A stretch of DNA of 64,000 nt from Oscillospiraceae bacterium (GCA_015066205.1 SVOV01000008.1:1-64000), one strand, 5' to 3'; positions 48,383 to 57,314 are shown, numbered from the stretch's first letter. Program-made: numbers and translations. The notes: generated from the sequence alone by a model not told the origin.

Positions 48383-48511
48383 ATGGATTTTGAAAAGATC
48401 ACAAAGATCATCGACGATATCGTTGCTTTCATCAAGAGCTTCACAGCTAACCTTAAGAAGTTCGTCAACGGTTTCAAGAACGATTACGAATTTGAAGTTC
48501 CTGAAGAATAA
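48383..48511 (+). CDS. Small amphipathic peptide B1 (42 aa), unannotated
   Basis: MDFEKITKIIDDIVAFIKSFTANLKKFVNGFKNDYEFEVPEE; RBS AGAGGTG. Confidence 0.8.
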   Translation: MDFEKITKIIDDIVAFIKSFTANLKKFVNGFKNDYEFEVPEE

Positions 48512-48565
48512 TTAATTATTTTATTCTTATTTTTTTTATCTTGCAGTAAAGTGAGGTGCTAATTA

Positions 48566-48685
48566 ATGGATCAGTTCTTCGATTGGCTCAGATATTGGGT
48601 TGAAATGATCATCGAAATGGTTGAAAACACCAAGGAATGGTTTGAAAAGGCATTCCCCGAAGAAGAAGGCACAACAGAAGCATAA
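48566..48685 (+). CDS. Small acidic amphipathic peptide A2 (39 aa), unannotated
   Basis: MDQFFDWLRYWVEMIIEMVENTKEWFEKAFPEEEGTTEA; RBS GTGAGGTG. Confidence 0.8.
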   Translation: MDQFFDWLRYWVEMIIEMVENTKEWFEKAFPEEEGTTEA

Positions 48686-48740
48686 TTTGCTATAGTTTGT
48701 GATATGTTTTTATAAATCTATGAAAAGAGGTGCAACATAA

Positions 48741-48887
48741 ATGGAAATCAGAGACATCATCAATGACATCATCGGCTTCATCGAAAGCTTTATCGCTCAG
48801 GTTCAGGCATTCCTTGATTCTATCGTTGAAAAGCCCGGTTACGAAAATCCTGACAACTATCCCGAAAACTTCCCTAAGGCTGAATAA
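48741..48887 (+). CDS. Small acidic amphipathic peptide B2 (48 aa), unannotated
   Basis: MEIRDIINDIIGFIESFIAQVQAFLDSIVEKPGYENPDNYPENFPKAE; RBS AGAGGTG. Confidence 0.8.
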   Translation: MEIRDIINDIIGFIESFIAQVQAFLDSIVEKPGYENPDNYPENFPKAE

Positions 48888-48930
48888 TTTCGGATAACTT
48901 ATAATTTTTTAACAAAAATTATGCATAATT

Positions 48931-48963
48931 AAAAAAGGGTTCCCGACAGGGGACCTTTTTTTG
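48931..48963 (+). terminator. Terminator of the small-ORF cluster
   Basis: AAAAAAGGGTTCCCGACAGGGGACCTTTTTTT. Confidence 0.8.
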
Positions 48964-49041
48964 CGCCCTTTTTTCCAAATTTTTCCTTTTATAATTGTAA
49001 GATATATGCTAAAATAAAAGAAAAACGAAAGACGGATATTA

Positions 49042-50094
49042 ATGCATCATTCTGATATATGGACAAGGCTTCGGGAAGAAAGCCGTCCTGTTGTTTTATA
49101 CGGCACGGGTAACGGAGCTGACAGGATAATTGATATTTTAGAAAGAGAAAATATAAAGATAAGCGGTATTTTTTCAAGTGCCGCCTTTGTCCGTGACCGC
49201 TTTTTCAGAGGCTATAAGGTAACTGATTTTGAGAGCTGTAAAAAGGAATTTCCCGATATGTTGGTGCTGATGTGCTTCGGCTCGGCGAGAGAGGATGTAC
49301 TCGAAAATGTGAAAAAGATATCTCGGGAGAATGAGCTCCTTGCTCCCGATGTTCCCGTCTACGGGGATAATATTTTTGACTTATCCTTTTATAAAAAGCA
49401 CAAGAATGAGCTTGATATTGTTGAATCGAGGCTTTCCGATGAAAAAAGCCTTGATACTTTCCGAAAGCTCGTGGACTTTAAGCTTACGGGGAACATAAAG
49501 AATCTCTTTTCCTGCGAATATGATAACAGCGGGATATTTGATATATCGGATAATGCCGTATATTTTGACCTTGGTGCATATAACGGCGATACCGTCACTG
49601 AATTTGCGGAAAAATATAAATATGACAGAATAATTGCCGTTGAGCCCGACCGAAGAAATTTCAGAAAGCTTTCCGAAAATACTGAAAAGCTCCCCCGTGT
49701 TAAATTATATAACGCCCTCATAAGCGACAAAAACGAAACGGTATTTCTTGACAATAATAAGGGCAGGGGCGCCCACGAAAGCGAAAAGGGGAAAATTCCC
49801 GTTGAAGCCGTAACAATTGATAAGCTGGCAGAAAAAGAAAAGCTGTCCGAAACAGGACAGCTTGTGATAAAATTTGATGTTGAGGGAAATGAACTGAAAG
49901 CCCTTTCGGGGGCCCAAGAAACCATAAAAAAATACAGCCCTCTTATGTTCATTTCCTGTTACCACCGAAGCGAAGATTACTTTACGATACCTCTCAAGGT
50001 CTTCAGTATAAACGATAACTATAAGCTTTATATGAGACACTACAAAGGCATCCCCGCCTGGGAAAGCGAATACATTTTCGTACCGAAAATGTAA
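49042..50094 (+). CDS. FkbM-family methyltransferase
   Basis: YFDLGAYNGDTVTEFAEKY, AVEPDRRNFRKL, IKFDVEGNELKALSGA. Confidence 0.88.
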   Translation: MHHSDIWTRLREESRPVVLYGTGNGADRIIDILERENIKISGIFSSAAFVRDRFFRGYKVTDFESCKKEFPDMLVLMCFGSAREDVLENVKKISRENELLAPDVPVYGDNIFDLSFYKKHKNELDIVESRLSDEKSLDTFRKLVDFKLTGNIKNLFSCEYDNSGIFDISDNAVYFDLGAYNGDTVTEFAEKYKYDRIIAVEPDRRNFRKLSENTEKLPRVKLYNALISDKNETVFLDNNKGRGAHESEKGKIPVEAVTIDKLAEKEKLSETGQLVIKFDVEGNELKALSGAQETIKKYSPLMFISCYHRSEDYFTIPLKVFSINDNYKLYMRHYKGIPAWESEYIFVPKM

Positions 50095-50126
50095 ATGCAA
50101 AATGCAAAAAGCAAAATGCAAAATGA
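50093..50126. repeat. Left 34-bp inverted repeat (TGCAAAA-rich)
   Basis: AAATGCAAAATGCAAAAAGCAAAATGCAAAATGA; 32/34 match to reverse complement of 50608-50641. Confidence 0.85.
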
Positions 50127-50161
50127 ATTTCGGTCAGAAAACTCATTTTGCATTTTTTTTG

Positions 50162-50518
50162 TTAAGAATTTGTTTTTTTGCATATGCTTGTTAATATAGC
50201 GAGTATTTCAGTGATATCTGCCTTGATACTGTTGAATTCTGAATCTGTCAGAAATTCAGTTTTATGCAAAAGTCTGAGCCAATATATTGTTTCATTTGCT
50301 TCTTTTAATGCTATATTCATTTTTGAATTGAAATCAGGCTTTGTCTGAGCCTTTTGCGCTTCGCAGATATTTGCACCGATGCTTGTGCCGGAACGGAGCA
50401 GTTGTTTTGCCATGATGAATTCCTTTTTTTCATCAGACAGATATTTATACAAATTGACAATTCTAACAGCAAAATCAAAGCTTTTTTCTTCAATAAGATT
50501 TTGGGACATAATCGTCAT
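50162..50518 (-). CDS. Four-helix-bundle protein (23S rRNA IVP / Avd-like family)
   Basis: SFDFAVRIVNLYKYL...AKQLLRSGTSIGANICEAQKAQTKPDFNSKMNIALKEANETIYWLRLL. Confidence 0.9.
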   Translation of the reverse strand: MTIMSQNLIEEKSFDFAVRIVNLYKYLSDEKKEFIMAKQLLRSGTSIGANICEAQKAQTKPDFNSKMNIALKEANETIYWLRLLHKTEFLTDSEFNSIKADITEILAILTSICKKTNS

Positions 50519-50607
50519 CCTTACTAAAATAAACTGAGTAAAGCAAACAAATTTATTTCGGCAAAGTACATACATGCATACTTTATAACATCTGAATTGT
50601 AAATTTA

Positions 50608-50641
50608 TCATTTTGCATTTTGCACTTTGCATTTTGCATTT
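50608..50641. repeat. Right 34-bp inverted repeat (TGCAAAA-rich)
   Basis: TCATTTTGCATTTTGCACTTTGCATTTTGCATTT. Confidence 0.85.
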
Positions 50642-50698
50642 GCCGCCGCGGGGGATAGCGGAAGCCGTTTGGAGCATAACAGGGATAAAGAGGTAAAA

Positions 50699-51259
50699 TT
50701 ATAACAGGTCTTCATCATAGGCGGCACGGATACCGCCGATGAATTTCGGTCTTACTCTTGCCGCAAGGACGAGTGCTTCGCCGATTTTATTGTTTTTAAG
50801 TCTTACGGGGACTGCCACCTCTTTTAAGTGCATACCTATAAGTGTAAAGCCGATGTCGATTCCCGCGTCGGCTTTTATGTGTTCGACTGCAACGGGAGCC
50901 TTAAAATCCTTATATGCATTTGTTGCAAAGGAGCCGCCCGCCTTGGGTTGGGGAACCACATTACAGAACGGGGCATTTCCGATAGCTTCTTTTTCTATAA
51001 TAATTGCTCGGTTAAGATGCTCACAGCACTGTGCAGCAATGAAAATTCCCTTATTTTCACAGGCTTCCTTAATCCCTGAATAAATTGCGGTTGCGGTCTC
51101 ATAATTTGAATCCGTACCGATTTTTGAGCCCATAACCTCACTTGTTGAACAGCCCACAACAAGAATATTGCCTTTAGTGAGCTTTGCTGTTTCAATAATC
51201 TCCTCAGCGGTATTCTTTGCCGCAGCCCTTATTTCATTAAATCTATCCAAAATAAACAC
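50699..51259 (-). CDS. TIGR01440 / DUF436 family protein
   Basis: LVVGCSTSEVMGSKIGTDSN; AQCCEHLNRA. Confidence 0.85.
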   Translation of the reverse strand: MFILDRFNEIRAAAKNTAEEIIETAKLTKGNILVVGCSTSEVMGSKIGTDSNYETATAIYSGIKEACENKGIFIAAQCCEHLNRAIIIEKEAIGNAPFCNVVPQPKAGGSFATNAYKDFKAPVAVEHIKADAGIDIGFTLIGMHLKEVAVPVRLKNNKIGEALVLAARVRPKFIGGIRAAYDEDLL

Positions 51260-51353
51260 CTCAAAAAATATAAAACAGAAGTCTTAATATGCATTCAGCA
51301 CAAAATTTAAGCTGATAATTATTATATATCTACAAAGTTTGCAAGTCAATATT

Positions 51354-51382
51354 ATTGACTTATTAAAAATAATTTGTTACAA
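51354..51382 (+). promoter_or_regulatory. Promoter TTGACT-N17-TACAAT of glyS
   Basis: -35 51354-51359, -10 51377-51382. Confidence 0.7.
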
Positions 51383-51415
51383 TATTTTTTTGTAAAAGCG
51401 AGGAGGTTTTTGTTT

Positions 51416-52798
51416 ATGAAAAATACAGAAAAAACCATGGAAAAAATCGTAACTCTCTGTAAGGGCAGAGGTTTTGTTTTCGCAGGCAGTGAAATCTACG
51501 GCGGTCTTTCAAACACCTGGGACTACGGCCCTCTCGGTGTTGAGCTCAAGAACAATATCAAAAAGGCCTGGCTTAAGAAATTCGTTCAGGAGAATCCCTA
51601 CAATGTAGGTCTTGACAGTGCAATTCTTATGAATCCCCAGACATGGGTTGCTTCAGGACATCTCGGCGGCTTCTCTGACCCCCTTATGGACTGTAAGGAA
51701 TGTAAGACAAGACACAGAGCCGATAATCTTATTGAGGATTTTGACGGCACAAATGTTGCAGGCTGGACAAACAGCCAGATGACAGAATATATCAAGGAAA
51801 AGAACATCCCCTGTCCCGATTGCGGAAAGCATAATTTTACGGATATCAGACAGTTTAATCTTATGTTCAAGACCTTCCAGGGTGTAACCGAGGACAGCAA
51901 GAATGAAATATATCTCCGTCCCGAAACCGCACAGGGAATTTTTGTAAACTTCGCAAACATCCAGAGAACTACAAGAAGAAAGGTTCCTTTCGGCGTTGCA
52001 CAGATAGGTAAGTCCTTCCGTAATGAGATCACACCCGGTAACTTTATTTTCCGTGTCCGTGAATTTGAACAGATGGAGCTTGAATTCTTCTGCAAGCCCG
52101 GAACAGACCTTGAATGGTTCAATTATTGGAGAGCATACTGCCGTGACTGGCTCTACAGCCTCGGTATGAAAGAGGAAAATCTCCGTCTTCGTGACCACGA
52201 TGCTGACGAGCTTTGCTTCTATTCAAAGGCAACAACAGACTTTGAATATCTCTTCCCCTTCGGCTGGGGAGAGCTTTGGGGTGTTGCTGACAGAACAGAC
52301 TATGACCTTACTCAGCACATCAACACATCAGGCAAGACTCTCGATTACTTCGACCCCACAACAAACGAAAGATATATTCCTTATGTTATTGAGCCCTCTC
52401 TTGGTGTTGAGCGTCTTTTCCTCGCACTTATGACAGAGGCATATGACGAAGAGGTCGTTGATGCAGAAAAGAATGATACAAGAGTTGTGCTTCATTTCCA
52501 TCCCGCTCTCGCACCCTACAAGTGCGCAGTTCTTCCTCTCTCAAAGAAGCTCAATGAAAGCGCAGAAAAGGTATTCCATTCTCTTCAGAAGAAGTTTATG
52601 TGTGAATTTGACGATGCCGGCTCTATCGGTAAGCGTTACAGAAGACAGGACGAGATCGGCACTCCCTTCTGCATCACATATGACTTTGATTCGGAAGAAG
52701 ACGGCTGTGTAACAGTCCGTGACCGTGACACCATGGAGCAGGTAAGACTCCCCATAGCAGAGCTCGAAGCCTACATCTCCGCAAAACTCGAATTCTGA
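51416..52798 (+). CDS. glyS: Glycine-tRNA ligase
   Basis: Class II motifs; [43 protein letters not shown]; single-chain eukaryote/archaeal-type GlyRS. Confidence 0.95.
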   Translation: MKNTEKTMEKIVTLCKGRGFVFAGSEIYGGLSNTWDYGPLGVELKNNIKKAWLKKFVQENPYNVGLDSAILMNPQTWVASGHLGGFSDPLMDCKECKTRHRADNLIEDFDGTNVAGWTNSQMTEYIKEKNIPCPDCGKHNFTDIRQFNLMFKTFQGVTEDSKNEIYLRPETAQGIFVNFANIQRTTRRKVPFGVAQIGKSFRNEITPGNFIFRVREFEQMELEFFCKPGTDLEWFNYWRAYCRDWLYSLGMKEENLRLRDHDADELCFYSKATTDFEYLFPFGWGELWGVADRTDYDLTQHINTSGKTLDYFDPTTNERYIPYVIEPSLGVERLFLALMTEAYDEEVVDAEKNDTRVVLHFHPALAPYKCAVLPLSKKLNESAEKVFHSLQKKFMCEFDDAGSIGKRYRRQDEIGTPFCITYDFDSEEDGCVTVRDRDTMEQVRLPIAELEAYISAKLEF

Positions 52799-52809
52799 TT
52801 CCTGTTATA

Positions 52810-52850
52810 AAAATCAAGAGCAATACGGTTTTCCCGTATTGCTCTTTTTA
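52810..52850 (+). terminator. Terminator of glyS
   Basis: AAATCAAGAGCAATACGGTTTTCCCGTATTGCTCTTTTT. Confidence 0.85.
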
Positions 52851-53006
52851 ATCAAATCTAATTGAAAAAATATTTTATTTATATAGAATTAACACGGTTT
52901 ATTGTAGTTTTAAGATGAAACTATTATATTTTCATGTATATATAAGACAAGGTTGACGTTGACGTGATTTTCGTGTTATAATAATTATTCATATAGGAGG
53001 ATTATT

Positions 53007-53255
53007 ATGATTTCTAGCGAATTAGTAGATTGGCTTGTTGAAGAAAAGAAGATGAGCATTCGTTCGGCAAAAGATGTCTTGTCCAGATGTGGTAGGATTT
53101 GCCGTATGCTGGATATTGATGCTATAGATGAAAATACTTTTGATCAATTAATTGAGTCGGATAATTATAATGAATGTTCAATGTTTATTAAGTCACAGCT
53201 TAAACGAACTGTAACATTGTATTCTGAATTTTCAAATATTAAAGAAAAGAGATGA
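53007..53255 (+). CDS. Small protein of unknown function at the start of the R-M island
   Basis: 82 aa; RBS AGGAGG; overlaps the downstream methyltransferase start. Confidence 0.75.
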   Translation: MISSELVDWLVEEKKMSIRSAKDVLSRCGRICRMLDIDAIDENTFDQLIESDNYNECSMFIKSQLKRTVTLYSEFSNIKEKR

Positions 53256-54211
53256 ATATGCAAAATCAGATTACTGTTGGCAGTATGTTTGCAGGTATTG
53301 GAGGCATTTGTTTAGCTTTTAAGCAAAATGGCTGCCGATTAATATGGGCAAATGAGATAGATAAATATGCATGTAAAACATATAGATTGAATTTTGGTGA
53401 TGAATATCTTGTTGAAGGAGATATTCAAAAGATAGATACAAAGGATATCCCTAAGTTTGATATCCTTACTGCGGGGTTTCCCTGTCAATCTTTTTCTTCT
53501 GTTGGATTACTTGAAGGCTTTAATGATCCAAGAGGAAATTTGTTTTTTGAAACGGCAAGGGTAATTAAAGATGTTAAGCCTAAAGTGGTGTTTCTTGAGA
53601 ATGTTGCCAATCTTGTAAAACACGATTACGGAAAAACCTTTGAGGTTATCCTTAAAACTCTTGAAAATTTAGGATATCACACTGTTTATAAAGTAATGAA
53701 TGCAAAGGAATATGGTAATATTCCTCAACAGAGAAATAGAATATATATAGTTGCTTTTAGATATAATAAACATCTTAATGAGTTTGCTTTTCCTGAAATG
53801 ATTCCGCTTACTCAAACGGCTTTTGATTTGTTTGATAGAGAAAAACAAGATGAGAAATATTATATGGACGGACACCGTATGTGGGATAGAATGATGGAAT
53901 ATATGAATGACAGAAAGAGAGTATATCGTTTTACCGATTGGGGTCTTTCTTGCGGTATGGAAGGGATTTGTCCAACTCTTTTAGCTGCAATGGGAAGCCG
54001 GTTTGAAAGAATCCCCTTTTTCTTTGATGACTATTCTGTCAGGCTTATGACACCTCGAGAATGTGCAAGACTTCAAGGCTTTCCTGAAAGTTATATTCTT
54101 CCTAAAGAAAATGAAAAACAAGTATATAAACAGATCGGTAACTCAGTATGTGTTCCTGTTGTTTATAGAATAGTACAGAATATTGTAAAAGCGTTATTGC
54201 AAGGAGAATAA
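53252..54211 (+). CDS. DNA (cytosine-5) methyltransferase 1
   Basis: SMFAGIGGICLAFKQNG, GFPCQSFSSVG, FLENVANL, QQRNRIY, GNSVCVPV. Confidence 0.93.
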   Translation: MNMQNQITVGSMFAGIGGICLAFKQNGCRLIWANEIDKYACKTYRLNFGDEYLVEGDIQKIDTKDIPKFDILTAGFPCQSFSSVGLLEGFNDPRGNLFFETARVIKDVKPKVVFLENVANLVKHDYGKTFEVILKTLENLGYHTVYKVMNAKEYGNIPQQRNRIYIVAFRYNKHLNEFAFPEMIPLTQTAFDLFDREKQDEKYYMDGHRMWDRMMEYMNDRKRVYRFTDWGLSCGMEGICPTLLAAMGSRFERIPFFFDDYSVRLMTPRECARLQGFPESYILPKENEKQVYKQIGNSVCVPVVYRIVQNIVKALLQGE

Positions 54212-54212
54212 G

Positions 54213-55301
54213 ATGAAACAGTACAATATTGTTGATTTGTTTGCCGGTGTCGGTGGATTAAGCTATGGTTTCTCTAATCTTCCACAGTTTAATATAATTG
54301 CGGCAAATGAAATTGAAAAAGATATTTCTATTGCGTACAAACTTAATCATCCTTATGTGAATATGCTTAATTGTGATATCAACAGTTTAACTGAAGAGAT
54401 GTTGAAAGGAGCATTGAATGGTAAAAAAGTTGATATCGTTGTTGGGGGACCTCCCTGTCAGTCTTATTCTACTCTTGGTAAGAGACAAATGGATGATAGA
54501 GCTAATCTGTTTATGCAATACAAAAGAGTTCTTAAAATCTTACAGCCTAAAGCTTTCGTATTTGAGAATGTAGTAGGTATTTTAAGTATGGATAAAGGCA
54601 ACCTTTTTAAACAAATTCAATCTGAGTTTGAAAATTTGGGATACGATTTACAATACCGAGTATTGAATGCAGTAAACTTTGGTGTGCCTCAACACAGAGA
54701 AAGAGTGATTCTCGTCGGCTTCAAAGGTGACAATAACTTCGTTTATCCTGAAGCTACTCATGGAGAAGGTTTAAAGCCCTATGTTACTTTAAAAGATGCT
54801 ATTGGTGATTTGCCGGTATTGAAAAGTGGCGAAAGAAAAACTACTTACGCTAGTGCTGCGACAAATGATTTCCTTAAATTTGTTAGGAAAAACTCTACTG
54901 ATAGTGTTGAAGAACATAGCGCGCCAAAAAACGGAGAGCATCTTGTCAGAATAATGGAAGCATTAAAAGATGGACAATCGAAAGATGATTTGCCTGAAGA
55001 TATCAGACCGAAGAGTGGCTATGGCAATACTTATGCTAAGCTGTGGTGGGAAAAACCCTCTACTACAATAACAAGAAACTTTGCATGTCCTTCATCTTCC
55101 AGATGTATCCATCCCAGAGATTCAAGAGCAATGTCAATTCGTGAAGGTGCAAGATTGCAAAGCTTTCCGGATGACTATAAGTTCTATGGTTCTGACGGCA
55201 TGAAACGATTAGAAATCGGGAACGCAGTGCCACCATTGCTTTCAATGGCAATAGCAAAACAAATGTTAGAAGCATTAAGAGAAAAAGAAGTCGCTAATTA
55301 A
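54213..55301 (+). CDS. DNA (cytosine-5) methyltransferase 2
   Basis: DLFAGVGGLSYGF, GGPPCQSYSTLG, FENVVGIL, PQHRERVILVG, GNAVPPLL. Confidence 0.93.
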   Translation: MKQYNIVDLFAGVGGLSYGFSNLPQFNIIAANEIEKDISIAYKLNHPYVNMLNCDINSLTEEMLKGALNGKKVDIVVGGPPCQSYSTLGKRQMDDRANLFMQYKRVLKILQPKAFVFENVVGILSMDKGNLFKQIQSEFENLGYDLQYRVLNAVNFGVPQHRERVILVGFKGDNNFVYPEATHGEGLKPYVTLKDAIGDLPVLKSGERKTTYASAATNDFLKFVRKNSTDSVEEHSAPKNGEHLVRIMEALKDGQSKDDLPEDIRPKSGYGNTYAKLWWEKPSTTITRNFACPSSSRCIHPRDSRAMSIREGARLQSFPDDYKFYGSDGMKRLEIGNAVPPLLSMAIAKQMLEALREKEVAN

Positions 55302-55317
55302 AGCGGCTTCTTTTTTT
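55283..55317. terminator. Terminator between convergent halves of the R-M island
   Basis: AAAGAAGTCGCTAATTAAAGCGGCTTCTTTTTTT. Confidence 0.7.
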
Positions 55318-56074
55318 AAAACAGTATATCCAAGTAGTAAGGTGGTTCATCTGGTAAAAACCAACAAAAAGCTTCGTCAGGAATCGAGAATACGCGTTGA
55401 CCTTCCATTTGAGCTCTTGTAACCCAATGAATACTATTCTCGTCAATATTTGTAATATCAACTATAGCCATTGTTCCATTAAATAAATCGAAATGAACAA
55501 CATATGAAAGTATTTGTTCGTATCGGAAAGCTCGTTGAGCTTCTCTTACTTTGTGGGCTTTTATATCATTTACGCCAGTATAACCAGATTGTATTTCAAG
55601 TCGTATAATTGTATTGTCTATTCTAATTTCCAAATCTGCAACTGGAGATTGAGAAAAAGTTTCAATTTCTGCAAGGCTATCGTGTCCGACAGTTCTTATT
55701 TGTTCTTCTGGAACATTAAAAATTCTAGCTAGTGCTGGGGCAAAATATTTGCACACAATATAGCCACGCATCCAATTATAATATAAGTCCTCGGGATATC
55801 TACCATAGTTATTCAAGTGTGGTAAAATATCATTCTCACGCATAATGGTATAAGCATTATCAATTTCATAATCGATTTCGTTCATATTTATCCATTTAAC
55901 ACTTGGATGAACGGTACGATTTATCTGTCGAAACATATCTTTTAATCGTTGATTACATTGTTCGATTTTATCCCAGTTTATACATATAATATCAGTAGCT
56001 TTGAAATGTTTTTTTAGGTTTTCTTGATTGGTAAAGCCTAATTGGCGTCTATAGTCTCTGCTGTCAAATGTCAT
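55316..56074 (-). CDS. Candidate nuclease / restriction subunit (PD-(D/E)xK-like, ExQ variant?)
   Basis: ADLEIRIDNTIIRLEIQSGYTG; tandem with next ORF and C-protein; start at MTFDSRDYRR. Confidence 0.55.
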   Translation of the reverse strand: MTFDSRDYRRQLGFTNQENLKKHFKATDIICINWDKIEQCNQRLKDMFRQINRTVHPSVKWINMNEIDYEIDNAYTIMRENDILPHLNNYGRYPEDLYYNWMRGYIVCKYFAPALARIFNVPEEQIRTVGHDSLAEIETFSQSPVADLEIRIDNTIIRLEIQSGYTGVNDIKAHKVREAQRAFRYEQILSYVVHFDLFNGTMAIVDITNIDENSIHWVTRAQMEGQRVFSIPDEAFCWFLPDEPPYYLDILF

Positions 56075-56088
56075 GTTGTTCTCCAATC

Positions 56089-56928
56089 TTATTTGAGTAT
56101 ATTTTTTAATTTGTCGTAATTGTGGTGGAACTGTAATTGACCTTGATGCCATTGAACAAAACCAAATGGCAACTGAATGGTTGTTCCGCCGAACGGAGAA
56201 CCGTAATATGTTTCTTCGTTTGCAATTTCCTGAACAGCATGACAAATATCTTCAATAAAGAAAATGTCGTCAGTGTCATTTTCACCGAGAAGATTTACAT
56301 ACCATACATAATCAGACCATTCCTTACTGTCACGAACAGCTCCCATAGAAAATGAAAGTTTGGCAAGTTCATATGCGTTGTCTGTAAACCACTCTAATAA
56401 TGCGTTATAAAGATGTTCGTCATAGGCTTTAAGAGTAGTTGCATTTACGCTTTCGTGTCTCATTTGCAAATCGAAGTTTTTCTTATTGCTTCTATCACCG
56501 AATTCTTTGATAATGTCAACAGCATCATCTGCCGCTGCCCAAAAGAGGTTGATAGCTCTCTGAACATCTACGGGAATTTTAGCATCAAACTGCTTTTCAA
56601 AAGTATCAATAAACAAGCCGGCTCTTACAAAATATACTTGACCGCTAAGACTTTTCTTTATGGATACATTTACAACCTCATTGGTGTTGAGATAAACTTT
56701 TAAATCGGTTTTAGATTTAGTCTTTCTTCCGTTTACGCTGGGCACATTGGTTTCGTGTAACCCGCCGATACTTGTTTCTTTTATAGTGGCATGAGCACGG
56801 TTAATCCTGTTTAAAAAGTGTTGCTGAAAATCTCTATTAGAATCCAATAATTCTTTAACTAAATCTTCATTTTTGTGTCCTGATAATTTTGCATGTTGCC
56901 AACCGGTAGCTCTATCTCTATGTTCCAT
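56089..56928 (-). CDS. Candidate type II restriction endonuclease
   Basis: SKTDLKVYLNTNEVVNVSIKKSLSGQVYF resembles a D-x(n)-SxKK nuclease core; location in R-M island. Confidence 0.6.
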   Translation of the reverse strand: MEHRDRATGWQHAKLSGHKNEDLVKELLDSNRDFQQHFLNRINRAHATIKETSIGGLHETNVPSVNGRKTKSKTDLKVYLNTNEVVNVSIKKSLSGQVYFVRAGLFIDTFEKQFDAKIPVDVQRAINLFWAAADDAVDIIKEFGDRSNKKNFDLQMRHESVNATTLKAYDEHLYNALLEWFTDNAYELAKLSFSMGAVRDSKEWSDYVWYVNLLGENDTDDIFFIEDICHAVQEIANEETYYGSPFGGTTIQLPFGFVQWHQGQLQFHHNYDKLKNILK

Positions 56929-56932
56929 ATAC

Positions 56933-57142
56933 TTATTCCTCTATAAATAATTTGTAGGTTTCTATTTCGAGTGTATCTGCTATTCGTTGAATGTTTTCAA
57001 GGGAAATACTGCGACGATAGCATTCAATTGCGCTGATATAAGTTCGATGCATACCACATTTATCAGCAAATGCTTCTTGGGATATTCCCATAGCTGTGCG
57101 ATATTTCTTTAAGTTGGTCCCAAAAACTTTAACAATGTCCAT
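56933..57142 (-). CDS. XRE-family controller (C) protein
   Basis: 69 aa HTH: FGTNLKKYRTAMGISQEAFADKCGMHRTYISAIECYRRSISLENIQRIADTL. Confidence 0.87.
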   Translation of the reverse strand: MDIVKVFGTNLKKYRTAMGISQEAFADKCGMHRTYISAIECYRRSISLENIQRIADTLEIETYKLFIEE

Positions 57143-57314
57143 AACTATAACCCTCCTACTTATAATATAGTAATATGAATACTATAAGTCTACATACAAT
57201 AAGTATCTTGTGTAATGGTGAGAGTTTATTTTTGGCATACTATAAATATCGGGATTGTTTTTCATGCATGAATGATAAAAAAATCTGCAGAGAATAAAAT
57301 CTCTGCAGATTTTT

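Noticed and set aside
50162-50518. Diversity-generating retroelement suggested by the Avd-like protein
   Set aside because: No reverse transcriptase, template repeat or variable repeat is present nearby; only the four-helix-bundle gene.
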